Assembly: GCA_963722575.1 (NCBI GenBank)
Contig: CAVRNR010000013.1
Coordinates: forward strand, 20,073-84,072
Source of the DNA: Fen-178 sp963722575
Lineage (GTDB): Bacteria; Acidobacteriota; Terriglobia; Bryobacterales; Bryobacteraceae
Direction: 5' to 3'
DNA: 64,000 nt
Of this stretch, positions 63,546 to 64,000 are shown piece by piece. The stretch's first letter is position 1; each line of letters opens with the position of its first letter. The notes below the pieces were generated by a model. The model saw only the letters and a program-made list of their open reading frames with translations. It ran no database searches and was not told the DNA's origin. The position numbers were made by a program, and so were the translations under genes.

Positions 63546-64000
63546 GCTGATTGGCCACAGGAACGTGCTGTCGGCATGGCCTTTGACTAACGGGAATCGA
63601 ACGGGTTAGGAGATGTGCACCTCCAGTTCAGTACAGCGCAAGTCGTTGATTCTAGGTTCGTCCAGGTTGTCGGATTCAGCCAGCGGACGGCCCCAATCAA
63701 CGGCGGAGCGCAGTGTGAGCGCGGTGCGAGACAACCTGCCGCTTCTGGAGACCCAACGGATCAACTTCTTGGCCCCGGGCAGTTGCCTGATCATACTTGC
63801 GCCTGCGAAGCCCCGACGCGGTTACCGAAAGGACAGCGGAGGATCAGAACCTCGCTAGATTTCAGAGGCGGATTGACGCGGCGTCGGCAGCATTAGATCG
63901 TTTGTTCCGGGGGCAAAGAATCGACGTGTATGTCATTCATTCCACAGTGGGTCCATGACGGTTATGAGCGCGAATTAAGGGGTGTTGAGCGCTTGTTGTG
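63546..64000. other. Right edge, no gene recognised
   Basis: The last 450 bases show only short frames on both strands without ribosome-binding sites or family resemblance. They may belong to a decayed mobile element associated with the tRNA-fMet fragments. Confidence 0.4.

Overview
The window looks like chromosomal DNA of an acidobacterium close to Candidatus Solibacter (Bryobacterales). The clues are high GC, a TIGR02999-type ECF sigma factor coupled to a Ser/Thr kinase with a WD40-like (PD40) propeller, GWxTD and carboxypeptidase-regulatory secreted proteins, many secreted glycan-degrading enzymes, and a decayed copy of the TIGR03437 'Solibacter C-terminal' domain near 50.1-50.6 kb. No marker fixes the species; this is inferred from gene content.

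Layout. (1) 1-5.4 kb: ordinary genes: a PDZ membrane protein running off the left edge, a secreted HExxH metallopeptidase-like protein, and the ECF sigma factor/kinase pair. (2) 5.6-35.8 kb: an accessory island of apparently stacked defence modules: a papain-fold-like protein with a 56-residue partner; a tyrosine recombinase remnant; a Cap4-like nuclease fused to a STAND-type ATPase and a SEC-C tail; a protein with an HEPN-type Rx4H motif; a large phosphoribosyltransferase-like protein ending in a class III cyclase-like domain; an intact tyrosine recombinase; and a tightly coupled DISARM/Druantia-like operon (HTH, SNF2 helicase, N6-adenine methylase, DUF1998 helicase, RelE-like/UvrD helicase). 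A short motif, GCTACCGATA, recurs at module borders, including an inverted copy beyond the large operon. (3) 36.1-46.7 kb: a second, integrative element (AlpA-like regulator, DUF3854/DUF927 replication-type protein, repeats, tyrosine recombinase) with a cargo of one FRG-domain protein and two radical SAM proteins. It ends at a 3' fragment of tRNA-Pro(GGG), the expected attachment-site scar.

(4) 46.8-61.4 kb: chromosomal backbone: Tat-exported GH28-like protein, Tat-exported aldo/keto reductase with Fe-S motifs, GWxTD protein, outer-membrane-like protein, prmC-prfA-DUF1385 cluster, and a GH3/cupin/TIGR01777 operon. (5) 61.6-64.0 kb: a small AbrB/PIN toxin-antitoxin pair bracketed by two 3' fragments of initiator tRNA, then poorly coding DNA with a dispersed near-palindromic repeat.

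Taken together the island genes look like several independent anti-phage or conflict systems collected by tyrosine-recombinase elements. The most unusual candidates are the phosphoribosyltransferase/cyclase-like fusion, the papain-like protein with its 56-residue companion, the FRG plus double radical SAM cargo, and the recurring module-border motif. All functional statements are from motifs read by eye; no database search was run.
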